The notes: generated from the letters alone by a model not told the origin. A stretch of 64,000 bases of DNA from an uncultured Roseiflexaceae bacterium (GCA_937988885.1 CALKHR010000164.1:62001-126000); one strand, 5' to 3'. Shown: positions 9,298-18,013, numbered from the stretch's first letter. Translations and numbers: made by a program.

Positions 9298-9368
9298 GCT
9301 ACCGAATAGTTCGTGTTCCGTTCGGTAGCCACCCTATTACTCCTCTTTGAGAAGGAGTATAATAGGGT
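9298..9368 (+). promoter_or_regulatory. Two inverted repeats and a -10 box between divergent genes
   Basis: GCTACCGAA (9298-9306) pairs perfectly with TTCGGTAGC (9321-9329). Next, 9331-9344 pairs with 9353-9368 with one 2-nt bulge, and the right arm contains TATAAT (9358-9363), a likely -10 for the GT2 gene at 9411. No good -35 is seen. A palindrome covering the -10 suggests repressor control or a hairpin at the transcript start. Confidence 0.55.
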
Positions 9369-9410
9369 ATGGTGTATGTCACCTAGCATAATGTAAGGAG
9401 CAGCAAGACC

Positions 9411-10202
9411 TTGTCTCATGCTTCGATATCGATCGAGCCCGATTGCACTGTTGTCATTCCAACCTATAACGAATGCGACAACATTGGGCCGTTGATCTCC
9501 GAAATTCTCAAACTACCACGTTTTCGCGTGTTAGTTGTTGATGATAACTCTCCCGATGGTACCGCAGCCATTGTTGCAGAGCTTTCAAAAACCGAGCCTC
9601 GTGTTGGCTTGCTCTCGCGCCCAGGCAAATTGGGCTTAGGTACAGCCTATCTCGAAGGCTTCCAGCGTGCGCTTGATGAAGGTGCCAATTATATTTTTGA
9701 GATGGATGCCGACTTCTCGCACGATCCGAAGTACCTGCCGGCCCTGCAACAAGCCTGTGAGACGCGCTACGACTTAGTGCTCGGCTCGCGCTACGTGCGC
9801 GGCGGTGGCACAACCGATTGGGGTTTGTTGCGCCGCATGATCAGCATGGGGGGCAACCTCTACGCTCGGATCATCCTCGGCATGCCTGTGATGGATGCCA
9901 CTGGTGGGTTCCGTTGCTACCGACGGCGCGTGCTCGAAACGCTCGATCTCCAGGCGATCCGATCGAATGGCTACTCGTTCCAGATCGAGATGGCCTACCG
10001 CACCCTACAAGCTGGCTTTTCGGTGGGCGAAGTGCCGATTATCTTCCCGGATCGGCGCGTTGGCCGCTCGAAAATGTCTCGTCGTATCGTATTCGAAGCG
10101 CTCTGGACTGTGTGGCGGTTACGCTTCAGCCGGGCGCAGTTGGCTCCCATTCGGCCAGCCGCAACTCTCAGTTCCAGCGATGCGCCTCGCACCAATGACT
10201 GA
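9411..10202 (+). CDS. Polyprenol-phosphate mannose/glucose synthase (GT2, Dpm1-like)
   Basis: A 263-residue family-2 glycosyltransferase that moves a hexose from an NDP-sugar to polyprenol phosphate. Motifs are VVIPTYNECDNI at the start of the Rossmann-like fold, VVDDNSPDGT, the metal-binding MDADFSHDP, LGSRYVRGG, and DATGGFRCYRR, all characteristic of Dpm1-type enzymes. There is no C-terminal membrane domain, so it is the short soluble form. The start is a TTG at 9411: AAGGAG ends 10 nt upstream and the first residues read straight into the fold. The two divergent GT-C-like membrane proteins could use its product. Confidence 0.9.
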   Translation: MSHASISIEPDCTVVIPTYNECDNIGPLISEILKLPRFRVLVVDDNSPDGTAAIVAELSKTEPRVGLLSRPGKLGLGTAYLEGFQRALDEGANYIFEMDADFSHDPKYLPALQQACETRYDLVLGSRYVRGGGTTDWGLLRRMISMGGNLYARIILGMPVMDATGGFRCYRRRVLETLDLQAIRSNGYSFQIEMAYRTLQAGFSVGEVPIIFPDRRVGRSKMSRRIVFEALWTVWRLRFSRAQLAPIRPAATLSSSDAPRTND

Positions 10203-10244
10203 TTATAGGGCGCTGAAGGTTGCCAGGTCAATAGCCCATCGTGG

Positions 10245-10274
10245 TTGACGGACACTAGTTCTAACACGTATAAT
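10245..10274 (+). promoter_or_regulatory. Promoter of the histidine kinase gene
   Basis: TTGACG (10245-10250), 18-nt spacer, TATAAT (10269-10274). The expected start near 10281 leaves a leader of about 48 nt to the GTG start at 10329. The reading frame is open through this promoter, so an upstream start choice would be wrong. Confidence 0.8.
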
Positions 10275-10328
10275 TTTTTTGGATCAGGGACACTCTTCGT
10301 AGTAGCAGCAGGGATAGGAGGTTCGGTT

Positions 10329-11384
10329 GTGACAGCGAATGAGGCTCTCCAGAAGCTGGAAGAACTGCACGCCTCAGCCAGCGCCGAACTGGAGAAGGTT
10401 CGGCGTGAGTTGGCAGAGGTTGAGACCTTGCTGCGACAAACAAGCACCGAGGTCGAGAAGCTTGCCCAACGCGAAATGACCGTTTCTAATCGGTTGCGCG
10501 ACCTCGAAGTCAATGTCGATAAATATAGCAAGGCCGATATCAAAAACTTCTACACTTCCGCACAGGAAGTACAAATGCGTCTGCAAATGATGCGCAGCCA
10601 ATTAGAGCAGATGCAGTCGCGCCAGCAGATGCAGAAGGCTCGCCAGAGCCAATTGCACGAGCTGATCACGGCACTCGAACCGCTTCTCGGCACAGCCGCA
10701 AACAATGGAGGTCGCCCCGCCGATGATGGCGAGGATCTGATCGCCAACATCATCCAAGCCCAAGAGAAGGAGCGCCTTCGTATTTCGCTGCAGCTTCACG
10801 ATGGGCCTGCTCAGTCGATGAGCAATCTCGTGCTGCGGGCCGAAATCTGCCAGCGCCTGCTCGACCGCGATCTCGATCAAGCGCGCGCGGAGTTGAGCAG
10901 CCTCAAAACCGCCATCAATACCACGCTGCAGGATACGAGGCGCTTTATCTTCGACCTGCGCCCGATGATCCTCGATGATCTGGGATTGGTGCCGACGCTG
11001 CGGCGCTACGTGCAGCAGTTCAGCGAGAAGAACAACCTCGAAGTGAACCTCATGTTGCAGGGCATGGATAGCCGCCTGCCCACCCACTACGAGGTGGCGA
11101 TCTTCCGGTTCATCCAGGAAGCGCTGAATAATGTTGCCAAACACGCCAACGCCACTCAGGCCCGCGTGCTGCTAGAAACGAGTGGTGATAGTATTCACGT
11201 CTCGATCGAGGACGATGGAAGCGGCTTCCATATCGCAGAAGTACTATCGGACCAGAGCGAACGGCGTAATTTGGGCATCGCAACCCTACGCCAACAGGCC
11301 GAAGCGCTGCTTCGAGGCGAGTTTGGTATCGAAAGTTCGGTGGGTCGCGGCACCCGCGTAGCTGCGGTAGTACCACTTCCCTAG
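10329..11384 (+). CDS. Cytoplasmic sensor histidine kinase, DegS/NarX-type (HisKA_3)
   Basis: A 351-residue kinase with no membrane segment. Residues 1-125 form a long coiled coil (heptads rich in Leu, Glu, Lys, Gln). The HisKA_3 box has the phospho-accepting His in LQLHDGPAQS (near residue 157). The HATPase domain has EALNNVAKHANA, DDGSGF and a final GRGTRVAAVVPL. This resembles B. subtilis DegS, which pairs with a LuxR-type regulator, but no regulator gene is next to it, so it is an orphan here. The start is GTG 10329, with AGGAGG 7 nt upstream. It ends in a terminator at 11410. Confidence 0.93.
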   Translation: MTANEALQKLEELHASASAELEKVRRELAEVETLLRQTSTEVEKLAQREMTVSNRLRDLEVNVDKYSKADIKNFYTSAQEVQMRLQMMRSQLEQMQSRQQMQKARQSQLHELITALEPLLGTAANNGGRPADDGEDLIANIIQAQEKERLRISLQLHDGPAQSMSNLVLRAEICQRLLDRDLDQARAELSSLKTAINTTLQDTRRFIFDLRPMILDDLGLVPTLRRYVQQFSEKNNLEVNLMLQGMDSRLPTHYEVAIFRFIQEALNNVAKHANATQARVLLETSGDSIHVSIEDDGSGFHIAEVLSDQSERRNLGIATLRQQAEALLRGEFGIESSVGRGTRVAAVVPLP

Positions 11385-11409
11385 GCATTAGGAAGCCATA
11401 TTCTCGGCA

Positions 11410-11449
11410 CGCCCAAGAATCGGAAATTGGTTCTTGGGCGTATTATTTT
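11410..11449 (+). terminator. Intrinsic terminator after the histidine kinase
   Basis: CGCCCAAGAA (11410-11419) pairs with TTCTTGGGCG (11431-11440), followed by TATTATTTT. It separates the kinase gene from the pilin gene. Confidence 0.85.
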
Positions 11450-11597
11450 GCGAATAGTACTAAATGAGAATTTAGAACCGAGTAAGCTAAACATAAGTAC
11501 CAACAGAGCTAGGACTTTCCTACTATTGAGGTTGCCCCTTTTCGAGCGTATACTGCAAATGTAGTCGTTAATGCAATTATCTTCTTAGGAGGGCATC

Positions 11598-11756
11598 ATG
11601 CTTCGCAGTTTTTTCGCTAAGGAAGAAGGCCAGGGTCTGGTCGAGTACGCTCTGATCCTCGTTCTGATCGCTATCGTCGTCATCGGTATTCTGACCCTGC
11701 TCGGTGGCAAGGTCAGCGAGGTCTTCAGCACGATCAACTCGGGCTTGAACCCGTAA
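11598..11756 (+). CDS. Flp/Fap-type pilin
   Basis: A 52-residue prepilin of the tight-adherence (Tad/Flp) type IVb family. A short basic leader ends in EEG. The processing motif is G11, four residues, E16-Y17, matching the G-X4-E-Y consensus, so cleavage after Gly11 is expected. A hydrophobic helix follows (ALILVLIAIVVIGILTLL), then a short polar tail. AGGAGGG sits just before the ATG. It stands alone: no tad secretion ATPase, secretin or TadV peptidase is in the window, so the machinery must be encoded elsewhere. It is monocistronic, with a terminator 20 bp after its stop. Confidence 0.92.
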   Translation: MLRSFFAKEEGQGLVEYALILVLIAIVVIGILTLLGGKVSEVFSTINSGLNP

Positions 11757-11776
11757 TCTAAGCTTCTCCGGAACGC

Positions 11777-11813
11777 AACAGGCTCTGCTTCTAGCAGGGC
11801 CTGTTTCGTTTTG
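11777..11813 (+). terminator. Intrinsic terminator of the pilin gene
   Basis: AACAGGCTCTGCT pairs with AGCAGGGCCTGTT around a 3-nt loop (one G-T pair), followed by TCGTTTTG. Confidence 0.85.
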
Positions 11814-11825
11814 AATAACTTGAAT

Positions 11826-11851
11826 GCCCGTAGCCTTGATGTGCTACGGGC
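11826..11851. repeat. Second hairpin after the pilin gene
   Basis: GCCCGTAG (11826-11833) and CTACGGGC (11844-11851) form an 8-bp stem followed by GTTTGATGTT. It may be a back-up terminator. The rest of 11852-12052 shows no gene. Confidence 0.6.
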
Positions 11852-12052
11852 GTTTGATGTTCGAAAGAAACATTCACCGGAGTATGTGATCTGTAGATGA
11901 TGGATTCGAGGCGTGGTTGTGGCAATATTCGATGTATGACCGTTTTTCAGGAAGTTGGTATGGTAAAATGGTGCCATTCCTTCGGTTTCTATCAGATATG
12001 AGACATTTGCGGTTCGCTGCGAGTGTTTGAGCTAGTTGGGAGGTGAGTGCCA

Positions 12053-12778
12053 ATGACGACGACCGATAAACATCCCAACGTGCGGCGACGCCATGGCGTG
12101 GCTGGTCCCACCGAGAAGATGCGCGAGTATCTTGAGGTGATTTATTATCTGGCTGCGCGGCAGGAGCCGGTCATCGGTGCGCGATTGGCCGAATGGATGC
12201 ACGTGACGCCGCCCACTGTGACGAATATCGTGCAGCGGATGGAGGAGCAGGGGTATATCGAGCGGGATGGGCGGGGCGAGATCAGTTTGACGGAGGAGGG
12301 GTTTACGCTGGCTGAGGCGATGGTGCGGCGGCATCGGGTGTTGGAGCGCTTTTTGGTCGATGTGTTGGATGTGCCTTGGCACCAGATCCACGAGGAGGCT
12401 GTGCGTTTGGAGCACGCGCTCTCACCCACGTTGGAGGCGCGCATCGAGGCGCTGGTGGGCCAGGCCACCACATGCCCCCATGGGAACCCCATCCCCGGGC
12501 GTGGCGTGAGTTATGTCGGCGATACACGCCTGGATCAAGCGCCGATCGGTACGTTCTATACGCTGCTTCGGATCGTTGAGGAGGCGGAGGAAGATACCGA
12601 GTTGATGCGCTATTTGCAGACGAATCGTTTGGTGCCTGGCACTCAATTCGAGGTTGTGGATCAGTCGGCGTCGCTCGGTGTGACGCTACGCCACGATACG
12701 CAGACGATCACGTTTCCACCTCATATCGCTGCTCTGCTATGGGGCGATGTCGCCGATTCCCCCGAGATGACAAAATAG
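12053..12778 (+). CDS. DtxR/MntR-family metal-dependent transcription regulator
   Basis: A 241-residue regulator. It has an N-terminal winged helix (about residues 15-75: LEVIYYLAARQEPV, then VTPPTVTNIVQRMEEQGYI), a dimerisation and metal-binding domain with HEEAVRLEHALSP and the family hallmark CPHGNPIPG, and a C-terminal FeoA/SH3-like domain (about 165-235). It therefore resembles the three-domain DtxR/IdeR class that senses Fe(II) or Mn(II). The start is ATG 12053, with GGAGGTGA 6 nt upstream; the GTG two codons earlier overlaps that SD. No metal transporter is adjacent, so its targets lie elsewhere. Confidence 0.93.
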   Translation: MTTTDKHPNVRRRHGVAGPTEKMREYLEVIYYLAARQEPVIGARLAEWMHVTPPTVTNIVQRMEEQGYIERDGRGEISLTEEGFTLAEAMVRRHRVLERFLVDVLDVPWHQIHEEAVRLEHALSPTLEARIEALVGQATTCPHGNPIPGRGVSYVGDTRLDQAPIGTFYTLLRIVEEAEEDTELMRYLQTNRLVPGTQFEVVDQSASLGVTLRHDTQTITFPPHIAALLWGDVADSPEMTK

Positions 12779-12915
12779 TAACAGCACTGTTATGTCGTTG
12801 TTCGAAAAGTTGTGATACCCTACATTCATCCATCTCATACTGACCGAAACTTCATAGTTGCAATCAAGCCTATGGTCGGGTATGTCTTGCCACGTGTAGA
12901 GGCTGTGATTGTGTT

Positions 12916-14793
12916 ATGTGGGCTTGTATTGCTCGTTTCTATCGCCGATTAAGTTGGGTGGTAGTGGTGCTGTTGAGCATTGTACTGCCAGTAAACGCCC
13001 AGTCCGATGATGTTTCCCCTTTGTTACGTCCGCCGATCTTGTACGTTGCTCCCGATGGCAATGATTCCCTCGATTGTCTAGCTCCTGAGCGTCGTTGCGC
13101 GACGTTGCAGCGTGCGCTAGCTCTGGCTCCCGCTGGTGCCGAGATCCGTTTGGCGAGCGGTGTGTACGCGGGGCCTGTGCGCCTGAAGCGCCCTGTGCTG
13201 ATCGCTGGTGGTTTTACTGCGCCGGATTTCGCGCCCAGTGGCGAGCCGACGGTGCTTGACGGGCTGCGCCGAGGTACAACCGTCGTGATCGATAAGGTCG
13301 AGTGGGCCCGTTTGTCGCATCTCACGATCACGGGCGGCTTGGGCGACAGCAAGGAGAGTATGGCTGGCCGAGGCGGTGGTCTATTTGTGCGCTCAGCCTC
13401 TGTGACGCTCGATAGCGTGGTGGTGCGCGAAAATGTGGCCGATAACGGTGGCTCGGGCCGAGGCGGCGGCATCTATCTGAGCGATGCTGAACTGGAGGTA
13501 TTGCGCAGTTCGATCATCTCCAATACAGCCGCTTTGGTGAGTCCGTTCGCGAAGGATAAAAAGGCGACGGTGATTGGCCGTGGCGGCGGTATTTTTGCGC
13601 AATCGGCGCGAGTGCGGCTCTGGCAGAGCGAGGTAGCCTACAATCGGGCTGCGTCGGTGTTGCCAGAGGTGCAGCGCCCAACGCGGGCTTGGGGCGGCGG
13701 CCTGTATGCAGAGCAAAGCACGATTCACATTGAGGATTCGCGGCTGATCGAGAATGAGGCGGTGGCCGAGGCCGGTAGTGGCGGTGGTTTGCGCTTGCTT
13801 GATAGCTGGACGTCTATTCACGATAGTGAGTTGAGCGAGAATGTTGCGATGAGCAGCGGGCGCGTGCCGGGCCGTGGCGGCGCGATGGAGGTGCAGAACG
13901 GCACGACGACGCTGTTAAATGTGCGAATGCAGCATAATCAAGCCGTTGAGGGCGGTGGTATTCGCTTAGATGTCAACTCCGATGTATTGACGAACACAAC
14001 AGCGCTCACTATCACCAATGCGTTGATGGTGGATCATCCGAGCGCGGCGCTTTGGCTGAAGCCCGGTGCCCTCGCGATTCGCACCGTGATCCGCCATACA
14101 ACCTTGGTCTCCAACAGCGTTGGTGTGTTGGTGGGCGCTGGCCACACGGTGGAGTTGCGCAATAGCGTGCTGGTTCGCCACGGGGTTGCTGTGCAGGCCG
14201 AGAAGGGCAGTGTGGCCGAGCTGCATTTCGTGAACCGCTACGCGAACGAGGTTGATGCGCTTGGGGAGGTGGTGCTCGGCACCGATGGCGATTTGGCGCT
14301 GCCGCCGGGCTTTGCGCTGGGCGATCCGTCGTTCCGATTGTCGCCCGAGTCGCTGCTGCTGGATCGGGGTGAGCTTTTGGCCGATATACCGACCGATTTC
14401 GAGGGTCAGCCTCGTTCTGTCGATGGCGACGGTGATGGGATCGCCGCGCCCGATCTGGGCTGGGATGAGGCGGTGCGCTCGGCGGCGATGTTCGGCCCCG
14501 ACGCGCTGCTGTGGGCGCAACCCTCGCAGCAGGTGACGATAACGCTGCAGCTGCGCAACATCGGTCTTGCTGCTGACACCTTCCAGTTGCGGGCGTCTGC
14601 GCCAAGTGGTTGGCAGGTGCAGGTCGATCCGCAGCAGGTGGAGCTTGGCCCACGCAGGCTGGTTCCCGTGACGGTGAGCGTGTGGGTGCCTGCCACGGCG
14701 CCGTTGAACTCACGTGTGGTGATACCTGTTTGGGCGGTGGGGCAGACGAGTACGTCGATGATGCGGATTATCGTCGATGTGGCTTCGCCATAG
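12916..14793 (+). CDS. Secreted parallel beta-helix protein with C-terminal NEW3-like domain
   Basis: A 625-residue exported protein. The N terminus has a signal peptide (basic RFYRR, then WVVVVLLSIVLPVNAQS). Residues about 40-430 resemble a right-handed parallel beta-helix of the polymorphic-outer-membrane/pectate-lyase type: YVAPDGNDSLDC, ATLQRALALAPAGAEIRLASG, then repeated GRGGGI or GGG(L/I) turns. About residues 535-620 form an Ig-like NEW3/CARDB domain with QLRNIGLAADTF and APSGWQV. No pectinase active site is identified, so an adhesive or structural role is as likely as enzymatic. It is alone between the DtxR gene and the convergent mutL. Confidence 0.82.
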   Translation: MWACIARFYRRLSWVVVVLLSIVLPVNAQSDDVSPLLRPPILYVAPDGNDSLDCLAPERRCATLQRALALAPAGAEIRLASGVYAGPVRLKRPVLIAGGFTAPDFAPSGEPTVLDGLRRGTTVVIDKVEWARLSHLTITGGLGDSKESMAGRGGGLFVRSASVTLDSVVVRENVADNGGSGRGGGIYLSDAELEVLRSSIISNTAALVSPFAKDKKATVIGRGGGIFAQSARVRLWQSEVAYNRAASVLPEVQRPTRAWGGGLYAEQSTIHIEDSRLIENEAVAEAGSGGGLRLLDSWTSIHDSELSENVAMSSGRVPGRGGAMEVQNGTTTLLNVRMQHNQAVEGGGIRLDVNSDVLTNTTALTITNALMVDHPSAALWLKPGALAIRTVIRHTTLVSNSVGVLVGAGHTVELRNSVLVRHGVAVQAEKGSVAELHFVNRYANEVDALGEVVLGTDGDLALPPGFALGDPSFRLSPESLLLDRGELLADIPTDFEGQPRSVDGDGDGIAAPDLGWDEAVRSAAMFGPDALLWAQPSQQVTITLQLRNIGLAADTFQLRASAPSGWQVQVDPQQVELGPRRLVPVTVSVWVPATAPLNSRVVIPVWAVGQTSTSMMRIIVDVASP

Positions 14794-14851
14794 GGTCTGA
14801 TATCAAATCTGTTTGGACAGAGACACTATCAAACCCGCTTTCGCCTCGGGC

Positions 14852-16708
14852 CTAACTGATGCGGCCAAACTGGCGTTCGAGTTGGGTATGCGTCAGCAGG
14901 ATCATGGTCGGGCGGCCATGCGGGCAGGTGCGGGGGGCGTGGCAGCGTTCGAGTTGTTCGATCAATTCGCGCATCTCGGTGTGCGATAGCGTTTGCCCTG
15001 CTCGTACGGAGCTATGGCAGGCCAGGGTTGTGAGCATGGCTTCGCGCCATTGGGTGGGCGTGCTGCCGCCGCGCCCGGCCAAGTGATCGGCGATCTCCAG
15101 CAGCGCGGTGGCGAGGTTGGCCTCGGACAGGCCAGCGGGCACGCTGCGCACGCGCAGGCCCGTGCCGAAGTCGTCGATCTCGAAGCCCCATTCGGCCAGT
15201 AGCGTTGCATTGCCCAGCAGCAACTCTTGAGCGGTGGGCGGCAGATCGACCGTGAGCGGGACGAGCAGCCCCTGCTGCTCGAACGGCGCATCGGCATCGC
15301 GGGCCATCAGGCGCTCGTAGGTGATGCGCTCGTGGGCGGCGTGTTGATCGATCAAATACATGCCATCGGGCGCTTCGGCGATGATGTAGGTCTGGTTGAT
15401 CTGACCCACGATCCGCAATGGCGGCAAGCGGCTCGGCTGGCTCGACGGGCTTGGTGTGCTCGACGCGCTCGGCGGAGAGAATGGCGGCGCTTGCTCGGAA
15501 TAGTCGGGCGATGACTGCGGCTCGTTAGGAACCCACGGGCGGAGCTCCTCTAGCGGTAGGGTTGGCGTGACAAAGTTCGGTTCGCCGACCTCGCGATGTT
15601 GGGTCGGAGGCGGCGAGTTGAACTGATCGCCGATCCGTCGGAGCTCGAAGCGGCGTTGTGCCACCTCGAACGGTGCGGGCGTTGACGAATCCGTCCAGGG
15701 TCGTGCGCCGCTCTCGATCAGGGCATCGCGGATGGCGCGCCCCAGAACACCCAACACGCGCGACGAATCGCGGAACTTGACCTCGCTCTTGGTGGGATGC
15801 ACGTTCACATCCACGCTCGCGGGATGAATGCGCAGATCGATCACGGCGAGCGGATGGCGGCCCCGCATCAACAGCGTGTGGTAGGCATCTTCGATCACAG
15901 CGGCGATCGCGCCGCGTGCCGCGATGGCACGACGGTTCACGAACACGTGTAGGTAGCCCCGCGAGCTGCGGGTGACGCCGGGCGGCGAGACGAGCCCATT
16001 GATACGCACGGCCTCGCGCCCTTCGCCGTAGTTCGCCTCGATGGGCAGCAGTTGGCGGCCAACATCGAGACCGTAGATATCGATCACCGCCTCGCGCAGA
16101 TCGCCGCCGCCGCTGGTTTGCAAGGCCAGCCGATCATCGATGAGCAGGCTGAAGCGCACTTCGGGGTAAGCCAGGGCGTATTGGGTGACGATCGTTGAGA
16201 TCGCGCCGGATTCGGTGGCATCGGAGCGCAGAAACTCGCGGCGCACTGGCGCGTTGTAGAACAGGTTGCGTACGCTGATGGTGGTGCCCGGTGCTGCGCC
16301 ACGGGGGATGCGGGCCTGCACTTCGCTGCCCGCGATGCGCAACTCGGTGCCGACCTCCTCGTCGGCGGTGCGTGTGATGCAGGCCACCTGCGCGACCGAG
16401 GCGATCGAGGGCAATGCCTCGCCACGAAAGCCCAACGAATGCAGCGACCAGAGATCGTCGGCGGTGCGGAGCTTGGAGGTGGCTTGGCGCGCGAACGCGA
16501 GCTCGACCTCGTCGGAGGCGATGCCGCTGCCGTTGTCTTGGATTTTGATCTCGCGCAGGCCACCACCGCGCACCTCGATGGCAATGCGCGTCGCGCCGGC
16601 ATCGAGCGCGTTTTCGAGGAGCTCTTTGACAACCGAGGCTGGACGTTCAACAACCTCGCCAGCGGCGATCTGGGCGGCAACTGCTGGTTCTAATACGCGG
16701 ATCGGCAT
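14852..16708 (-). CDS. mutL: DNA mismatch repair protein MutL
   Basis: A 618-residue mismatch-repair ATPase/endonuclease. N-terminal GHKL motifs are ELLENALDAGATRI, IQDNGSGI and GFRGEALPSIAS. A Pro/Ser-rich linker spans about residues 380-430. The C-terminal domain carries DQHAAHERITYE, which fits the DQHA-X2-E-X4-E metal site, and CPHGRP, as in MutL proteins with intrinsic nicking activity. Such MutLs are typical where MutH is absent. No mutS is in the window. It lies 115 bp downstream of the PP2C gene in the same orientation and converges on the beta-helix gene. Confidence 0.96.
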   Translation of the reverse strand: MPIRVLEPAVAAQIAAGEVVERPASVVKELLENALDAGATRIAIEVRGGGLREIKIQDNGSGIASDEVELAFARQATSKLRTADDLWSLHSLGFRGEALPSIASVAQVACITRTADEEVGTELRIAGSEVQARIPRGAAPGTTISVRNLFYNAPVRREFLRSDATESGAISTIVTQYALAYPEVRFSLLIDDRLALQTSGGGDLREAVIDIYGLDVGRQLLPIEANYGEGREAVRINGLVSPPGVTRSSRGYLHVFVNRRAIAARGAIAAVIEDAYHTLLMRGRHPLAVIDLRIHPASVDVNVHPTKSEVKFRDSSRVLGVLGRAIRDALIESGARPWTDSSTPAPFEVAQRRFELRRIGDQFNSPPPTQHREVGEPNFVTPTLPLEELRPWVPNEPQSSPDYSEQAPPFSPPSASSTPSPSSQPSRLPPLRIVGQINQTYIIAEAPDGMYLIDQHAAHERITYERLMARDADAPFEQQGLLVPLTVDLPPTAQELLLGNATLLAEWGFEIDDFGTGLRVRSVPAGLSEANLATALLEIADHLAGRGGSTPTQWREAMLTTLACHSSVRAGQTLSHTEMRELIEQLERCHAPRTCPHGRPTMILLTHTQLERQFGRIS

Positions 16709-16823
16709 GGTGCATCACTCTGCGCCACCAAATGGCTGGCCCACGCCTGCCTATTGATGATGCGAACATGTTTGCTTGTATTGTACCATAGCCTGCACTG
16801 ATCTGCTGCTGTTTGAGCCTGGC

Positions 16824-17972
16824 CTAGGGTTGACTGGTTGGGGCAGGTGGGAGGAGATTAGCAGTTGGAGTGGTGGTGGGAGCGGGCGTGGGCGTCGCCT
16901 GTTCAACCGTCGGCGCGGGTGTGCTGGCCTGCTGAGTCGCGATCGGCGTAACGGCTGGCTGCGATTCCGCAGATGGCGGCAGCATCGTTAAGATGCCCAG
17001 TAGCAGCGCTGCGAGCAGCAGAGTCGCCAATAGCCCACCCCACAGAGTGAGCGGTCGCTCGGTGGGTGGTGTGGCGGATGGTGCAGCGGGTGGTGCTGCG
17101 GGTTGCGTGGCGACAGCTGGGGCCGCAGGAACTGGTGCAGCCGGTGGCTCGGCGGATGCCACGGGTAGGAGATCGGAAACAGCGATCTCATCGGTGATGC
17201 GCTCGTGGATATCGTCGCTGGGGTACTCGGGGATCGTGCCGAGATCCCAATCGAGCTCCTCGACCTTGATCAGGACGACCGTGATGTTATCGGTGCCGCC
17301 GCGCTCGTTGGCGAGGTCGATCAGTTGATCGACAGCCTGCTCGACGGGTTGGCTGGTGGCGATGCTGATCAGTTCCTCATCCTCGACTAAGCCGTGCAGC
17401 CCATCCGAGCAGAGCAGCACGATATCACCGGGCTGAAGCGGCATACGCAGCATATCAACCGAGACTTCGGGCTGGTAGCCGAGCGCACGAGTGATGACAT
17501 TGCGATGGGGCGATAAGCGAGCCTGTTCAGGGGTGATCAGCCCTGCTTCGACCTGATCGCTCACAAACGAGTGATCGCGGGTGCGCTTGATGATTTGACC
17601 ATCGCGGATGAGGTATGCGCGGCTATCGCCGACATTCGCGATATGGAGGGCATCGTGGTACAGCAGTGCGGCTACGCCTGTGGTGCCCATACTGCCGCGC
17701 CCGTGAGCGTAGACTTTGCTATTCGCGAGAGCAAACGCCTGCTGAATGACCTTGACGCGATCCTCGGCGGGATCGGAGTAATAGCTGGAGAGGATATATT
17801 CGACAGCCATGCTGCTGGCGACTTCTCCAGCCGCATGCCCGCCCATGCCATCGCAGACTACAAAAAAGGAACCTAGCTGTTCGGCCTGTTTTGGATCGCC
17901 AACACCAAAACTATCTTCATTGTGGTCGCGGGTTCGGCCAACATCCGTTCGCCCACTGTGACGTAGTTTCAT
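16824..17972 (-). CDS. PP2C-family Ser/Thr phosphatase with a membrane anchor
   Basis: A 382-residue protein. Residues 1-240 form a complete PP2C (Stp/PrpC) domain with metal-binding NEDSF, CDGMGGHAAG, GDSRAYLI, LCSDGLHGLV and GGTDNITVV. An Ala/Pro-rich linker follows, then one transmembrane helix (GGLLATLLLAALLLGILTML) and an external Thr/Pro-rich tail. It would dephosphorylate proteins modified by Hanks-type kinases such as the one at 4.3-6.0 kb. The membrane tether and external tail are unusual for this normally soluble family. The start is ATG 17972, with AGAGG 9 nt upstream; the longer frame runs into the promoter. Confidence 0.93.
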   Translation of the reverse strand: MKLRHSGRTDVGRTRDHNEDSFGVGDPKQAEQLGSFFVVCDGMGGHAAGEVASSMAVEYILSSYYSDPAEDRVKVIQQAFALANSKVYAHGRGSMGTTGVAALLYHDALHIANVGDSRAYLIRDGQIIKRTRDHSFVSDQVEAGLITPEQARLSPHRNVITRALGYQPEVSVDMLRMPLQPGDIVLLCSDGLHGLVEDEELISIATSQPVEQAVDQLIDLANERGGTDNITVVLIKVEELDWDLGTIPEYPSDDIHERITDEIAVSDLLPVASAEPPAAPVPAAPAVATQPAAPPAAPSATPPTERPLTLWGGLLATLLLAALLLGILTMLPPSAESQPAVTPIATQQASTPAPTVEQATPTPAPTTTPTANLLPPAPTSQP

Positions 17973-18013
17973 GGAGATAGCCTCTAAAAGCAGACCGTGT
18001 GCATCGCGAGGCA

